From positions 620,001 through 684,000 of the forward strand of contig OZ231128.1 of NCBI GenBank assembly GCA_965153355.1: 64,000 bases of DNA, read 5' to 3'. Source of the stretch: Flaccisagitta enflata. Lineage: Eukaryota > Chaetognatha > Sagittoidea > Aphragmophora. Below are positions 59,269-64,000 of the stretch, piece by piece; the first letter of the stretch is position 1, and each line of letters starts with the position of its first letter. The position numbers and the translations under genes are program-made. Under the pieces are notes generated by a model that made no database searches, was not told the DNA's origin, and saw only the letters and a program-made list of their open reading frames with translations.

Positions 59269-59581
59269 ATCTATGACAGCATCGACAAGTAAAGCTGAAG
59301 TCACACGACTGCACTGGGCTCTTGTAATCACGTCTGATCAGTCACAGGGAGTTAGTCCACAATTTCCCAGCAAATGCAGGGGCAGCAAAAAGAGGGAAAA
59401 ACGTGTTTCCATCTATCTTGAGAGTTTTCCAGTCGAACCGTGTTTTTTAACCTCCTCTGGCCTTACTTTCACACGTTCATGTCCGTCCTTGTCAAATTCG
59501 AAAATTTGCAAGTGCGGGTAAATGTGCTGGCGAACCTTCACCAAAAGACAGGCTAAAAGGTCCTGGACTTACTCCGCTAAA

Positions 59582-59778
59582 AACAAGGCCATATACACGG
59601 CTACCGAAGTCGCGTGCAGGTGGGCAGGGGCAGTGATAAAAAAGGCTATTCAAGCAATTGCGCAGGAGCAGTAACGCTAAAACTGCCCGTAAACGCCAAA
59701 AAAAGCTAAAGCGGACCAACCAACAGACCGACCAACCGATATAGCGGGTCATAGAGTCGCATAGCACGCGACTAAAAA
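59582..59778 (-). mobile_element. SF1 subtype A element
   Basis: AACAAGGCCATATACACGGC, AGTCGCGTGC (59608-59617), GGTGGGCAGGGGCAGTGA, GCAGGAGCAGTAACGC, GACC array, ATAGCGGGTCATAG, hairpin AGTCGCATAGCACGCGACT (59755-59773), AAAAA. Ten of ten bases pair between the distal site and the terminal arm. Confidence 0.87.
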
Positions 59779-60487
59779 CGTCGTGACTTTTTTAAAAAAG
59801 GCCTAAGAGAAATTTGCCTTAAGAAGTTTGTCCTGGACACTTGTCTACGGAAAATGATGTACACACAGAGACCAATAAAAGTCTTAAATCCTGTCTACAC
59901 AATGTGAATTATCAAAATGACACAAATAGAACTACTAACATCCCTGACAAAATTAGACGAATTTAGGTTGAATTACATCTATTAGAGAATGAGATATAGA
60001 TTTAGATGGTATATGGATATGTTCACAATATTAGGGGTAAATTCCGTCCAAGTTTAGCCAAAAAATCCGAAAAGACCAGGTTGAAAGCCCATTCAAGTCG
60101 GTATTTCACAATTTTCTGATTAGAGAGAATCCCACTTTGTCCATTACTATCACTTTGATTAATGCACGATTTCGTTTGTCTCAAGAGCTTTCCCTGTCTA
60201 TTCCTTGACCCCGAGCCTTCAAAATCATCAAAGTGATGAGTTTCAAGCCATCAAAGATAAATGACTTGAGTATAGACCTCGAAAAACAGTTGAATGTATG
60301 TGCCATTTTTATGTCAAAATATTTATGGGAAAATCAGTAACAATCTGGTTCGCCATTTCTGACTTAGCACCATATCACCCTTATACCAGTGAATGATCCC
60401 CCTCTGTTGCTCTACTATGTCAAAATATTATGTTTTAGCTATCTCTATCTCAAATCTTGTACAGCTAGGGCCAACATTTCACACTTT
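59779..60487. other. No gene recognised
   Basis: AT-rich, unique-looking. Confidence 0.35.
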
Positions 60488-60496
60488 ATGGTATAC

Positions 60497-61011
60497 TTGT
60501 GTGCTTCACATAGCAAAAGTTGGGAGTATCCCTTCACCCTACTTAGGTAATGTGGAGGAGCAAAAATCATGAAGATGACCATTTTCCTTTTTTCAAAATT
60601 CCTTCATCTTCTATTTTTGTTTTGGCCTTAAAGTTTCCACAGATTTCCCAGAATTCAACAAAATCCTGTGCAGTTTTGTCACAGAAAGGACAATTATTTG
60701 TTTTAGAAAATCATGATACTTATAAAAATAAATTAAAATATTAGAACATAAGCTATGAAAAAGCTTATGAAAAGGCAGAACTGCATTTCTTTGAAAAATA
60801 GAAATTTGTAAAAGCTAATTCAAACAATATCAGCATATTGTTTTATCCCACTGCATTATGCAAATCAGGCTCTCAAAAGCAATTTTCTAAGAAACGGATG
60901 ATGAACAATTTTTGATAAAAGAAAAATGGTAACGGTTCTAAAATTGGTCACTCCACATTAGGTAAAGAGGGCGAAAAGAAATAAACAACTTTTGCTATGT
61001 GAAGCACCCAA
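60497..61011. mobile_element. TIR element, 515 bp, 8-9 bp target duplication
   Basis: TTGTGTGCTTCACATAGCAA at the left is complementary to the right end (26 bp, one mismatch). ATGGTATAC is duplicated at 60488-60496 and 61012-61020. Eight base pairs would suggest hAT, nine Mutator-like; the flanks alone do not decide. Subterminal CCTAATGTGGAG is shared between the arms. Confidence 0.88.
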
Positions 61012-61105
61012 ATGGTATACGTTCCGAGTTTGCCTAATCATGTCAGGGGTGTTACATGCAAAACAGATTTGAAGAGCAGTACTTTCTCATGGTAGACAAA
61101 CGCCC

Positions 61106-61334
61106 TCACCCGTCTTTTTTGTTGACGCCGTTTTTGTCAAAAGTAAGCGCGATGTCGTGAGCGTAGACACCATTTCCGCTGCGGACGCGCAGGCCGATGG
61201 TGTAATTACGACGCGACGACGCCGAAGCGATGAGAAGCTCCTTGGAGACCGGAAGTGACGTCACCGCCATCTCCGAAAAAGAAGACGACGAGAAGAAGAC
61301 GTACTTGCGATCGCAGGAGGAAATGGTCATACGA
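61106..61334 (-). CDS. C-terminal exon of an unrecognised protein (partial)
   Basis: The minus-strand exon follows the acceptor TTTTATTTCCATTTAG (AG at 61335-61336), enters in phase 1 and encodes 75 residues to a TGA. It begins RMTISSCDRKYVFFSSSSFS and continues with alternating hydrophobic stretches (MAVTSLPVSKELLIASASSR, YTIGLRVRSGNGVYAHDIAL), which look like beta strands, ending TFDKNGVNKKDG. The GC content and codon use (many GAC, CGC, GTC, TCC) differ sharply from the AT-rich surroundings, which supports real coding. The acceptor pyrimidine tract continues into a (CT)n microsatellite. No family was recognised. Confidence 0.62.
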
Positions 61335-61346
61335 CTAAATGGAAAT

Positions 61347-61352
<6 letters not shown>

Positions 61353-61439
<87 letters not shown>
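61353..61439. repeat. (GA)n microsatellite, (CT)n on the coding strand
   Basis: About 87 bp. On the minus strand it forms the extended pyrimidine tract upstream of the exon ending at 61334. Confidence 0.96.
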
Positions 61440-61442
<3 letters not shown>

Positions 61443-61649
61443 GATAAAGATGAAAGGACAGGTCGCTGATTCGACTGTACGCTTATTTCATAATTTTTTT
61501 TTTCTTTTTGGGGGTCTTCTTTAACAAGGGGACCATTGGCTTTTATTACAAGGAATTTCTATCATCATAAGTGTTTTTAAAGCGGCTCGTCTATTTAGTC
61601 GTAGTTAGTCTTTGCTATAATAAACGCATGAAGATTTTTAGATGGGTGA

Positions 61650-61893
61650 CGTTGAGAAATAAGTAACCCGGGGGTTACGTTCGTCGCAGACAGGTGGGTA
61701 GGGGAGTACAATCCCCCTCCTTCCTTCCCACACCCACAAACACAAAATCAAAACTGCAACATCTTAAATGCGCGTTTTCACAACATCACAAACCAACGGA
61801 CTATGAAGCCGACGTACGGACCAACGCATAGACAAACAGAGGGACCGACGGACGGATAAAGTCTCGTATAGAGTCGCGAGTCCGCGACTTAAA
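61650..61893 (-). mobile_element. SF1 subtype B element with AGTCGCGGAC arms
   Basis: AAGTAACCCGGGGGTTACGT head (self-complementary), GTCGCAGAC (61683-61691), GTGGGTAGGGGAGTACAATC, CCGACGGACGGATAAAGTC, hairpin AGTCGCGAGTCCGCGACT (61872-61889). Compared with other B copies (AGTTGC) all three sites read TCGC. Confidence 0.8.
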
Positions 61894-62187
61894 AAAAGGA
61901 GCAATTAGTGAAACTCAATGCGCATTCATCGCCAGCACTAAACGCCTCCACTAATCACCTTTTCCAACATCATTTGTCAATTGTGTCAGAGTCCTTTTTT
62001 TCCCGGCTGTTTGAAGTCTTTTCCCTTTCACTTCCTTTTCTCGCTTTCAGTGATTCACTCTCCCTTCATTTCCAATTTCATTCGTTTGCATTTCCTGCGA
62101 AGTTGCTTAAAAAAAGGTGCCATAAGACTCAAAATATTACCACAGTCAAGATAGCCCGCGATCATTTTACATGCGCGCTTCATCGTA
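61894..62187. other. No gene recognised
   Basis: A 112-codon plus-strand frame at 61908-62246 overlaps the TIR element and lacks support. Confidence 0.35.
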
Positions 62188-62327
62188 GAGTGGAGCACCG
62201 CTTTCGCGCACCCGCTAATAAGGCATACTCAACTTCAAGTCAATAAGGCATCACACTCGCTGATCTGCTTTATCTATATTAACAACAAAGCAGGCATTTT
62301 ATCCAGCACTGAAGTGAAGCTCAACTG
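62188..62327. mobile_element. TIR element of the 382-555 family, third copy
   Basis: GAGTGGAGCACCGCTTTCGC, CCCGCTAATAAGGCATAC, AATAAGGCATCACAC and the right end GAAGTGAAGCTCAACTG; TA at 62186-62187 and 62328-62329. Confidence 0.75.
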
Positions 62328-62394
62328 TACTTCCCATAGGCAATGAAGAGAGATTCACTGGTATATCGTCCCTGATTTTGGCCATGGTAATTAA

Positions 62395-64000
62395 CAGTAC
62401 TTTAACGCCGTTAATTAACACTGTATAGGTACCATAAAATTAACTAAGAAAAATGTTTTTTTATTTTTGAGAAATTCAATGAAAATAAGTGCTAAAAGCT
62501 GTTGTTAATTATCAGGTACCTATATGCTGTTAATTAACATGTTATTTTTGATGTTAATTAACACACTATTTTAATTAACACAAAAAAAAATATAGATTAT
62601 TAACAAATTGTTAAAAATATACAATTTTTTTGTGTTAATTAACAGGTGAAATGTGGTGTTAATTAACATCAAAAACAGTGTGTAAATTAACACAAAAAAA
62701 ATATAGATTATTAACAATTTGATCAGGTACCTATATATGCTGTTAATCAATATGCTGTTTTTAATATTAATTAACACCAGATTTCATGCGTTAATTAACA
62801 CAAAAAAAAATATAGATTATTAAAAAATTGATCATGTACCTCTATGCTGTTAATTAACATGCTGTTTTTGATGTTAATTAACACTACATTCCACCCGTTA
62901 ATTAACACAAAAAACTTAGATTATTAACAAATTGATAAAGACATACAATTTTTTTGTATTAATTAATGGGTGAAATGTGGTGTTAAATAATATCAGTAAC
63001 AGCCTGTTAATTAACATAGAAAAAATTTAGATTATTAACAAATTGATTGGGTACATATATGCTGTTAATCAACATGCTGTTTTTGATGTTAATTAATACC
63101 AAATTTCATGCGTTAATTAACTCCAAAAAAATATTGATGATTAACAAATTGTTAAAGATATACAATTTTTTTGTATTAATTAACGGGTGAAATCTGGTGT
63201 TAATTAACAGCATAGAAGTACCTTATCAATTTGTTAATAATCTATAATTTTTCAGCGTTAATCAACACACTGTTTTTTATGTTAATTAACACCACATTTC
63301 ATGCGTTAATCAACACAAAAAGAATATGGATTAAAAACAAATTGTTGAAAATATACAATGTTGTAGGGTTAATTTAAGAGTGAAATATGGTGTTGATTAT
63401 CATCAAAAACAGTGTGTTAATTAACACAGAAAAAATATAGATTTATTCACAAATTGACACACTATCTATGTTAATTAACACCACATTTCACCCGTTAATG
63501 ATACAAAAAAATTGTATATATTTAACAATTTGTTAATCATCAATATTTTTTTGGTGTTAATTAACGCATGAAATTTGGTGTTGATTAAAATCAAAAACAG
63601 TATGTTGATAAACAGCATATAGGTACCTGATCAATTTGTTAATAATCTATATTTTTTCTGTGTTATTGTTGTTTTTGATACATTAACACTCACACACCCA
63701 AGCAATTAACACCAAAATTGTATGTCTTTATTGATCATAATACCCATGTTTTTTTTGTGTTAATTAACACGCACGAAATGTGGTGTTAATTACCATCAAA
63801 AACAGCATGTTAATTAACAGCATAGAGGTACCTGATTAATTTATTGATAATCTATATTTTTGTGTGTGTTAATTAACGCATGAAATCTGGTGTTAATTAA
63901 TATAAAAAACAGCATGTTGATTAACAGCATATAGGTACCTGATCAGATTGTTAATAATCTATATTTTTTTTGAGTTAATTAACACACTCTTTTTGATGTT
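62395..64000. repeat. Palindromic satellite based on GTTAATTAAC, runs off the window
   Basis: Dozens of TTAATTAA cores occur at intervals of roughly 25-50 bp. Recurring linkers are ATTTTTTTTGTG, TATAGATTATTAACAAATTG, GGTACCTATATGCTG, TTTTTGATG and (A/G)CA(T/C)GAAAT(G/C)TGGTG, each present in both orientations. Sequence in this region reads much the same on either strand. No gene is present. The right boundary lies beyond 64000. Confidence 0.9.

Overview
This window looks like nuclear DNA from an animal with a very repeat-rich genome, most likely an arthropod and plausibly a crustacean. That assignment is an inference. It rests on GT-AG introns, a TATA box plus a TCAGT-type initiator ahead of one gene, a LINE-like 3' end with an ATTTC tail, and very dense microsatellites. 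I see no rRNA or tRNA gene, no bacterial-style operon, no CRISPR array and no intact transposase or reverse transcriptase. Most long open frames are translations of microsatellites (Ser-Val-Arg-Pro, Arg-Glu, Lys-Lys-Glu and similar runs) and are not genes.

Genes are sparse. (1) A three-exon plus-strand gene (exons 35665-35763, 39001-39095, 41402-41525) encodes a 105-residue secreted precursor with a signal peptide and dibasic and amidation-type sites; I do not recognise the family. (2) A minus-strand terminal exon (48138-49064) encodes a low-complexity Asn/His/Gln/Gly-rich tail ending in PYTF. (3) A minus-strand terminal exon (61106-61334) encodes a short, beta-rich-looking C-terminus. (4) A decayed coiled-coil coding block lies at about 26545-27276 on the minus strand.

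The rest is a mosaic of non-autonomous mobile elements and the simple repeats growing inside them. Superfamily 1 (SF1; subtypes A, B, C; about 25 copies and relics) reads, on one strand, T-run, terminal hairpin, tetranucleotide array, a complement of the hairpin arm, a small head hairpin, CTTGTT. Superfamily 2 (SF2; D and G types) shares a structured head with GAA-loop hairpins, followed by 20-21 bp tandem units or a GGAC array. A dozen or so short inverted-repeat elements (MITE-like) carry TA target duplications, and two carry 8-9 bp duplications. There are also giant foldbacks at 18045-19593 and 21380-23446 and a TTAATTAA-based palindromic satellite from 62395 to the window end.

The most notable observation is in SF1. 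The two arms of the terminal hairpin and a third complementary copy near the other end change together between copies (AGTCGCGTGC, AGTCGCGGAC, AGTTGCGGAC, AGATGCGTCC, AGGTGCGAC, AGTCGCTTG). This is three-way covariation that preserves two mutually exclusive pairings. It resembles the subterminal inverted repeat plus 3' hairpin of Helentron-associated elements, but here the sequence drifts while the pairing is kept. A second notable point is that two of the recognised splice acceptors lie immediately downstream of long pyrimidine microsatellites.
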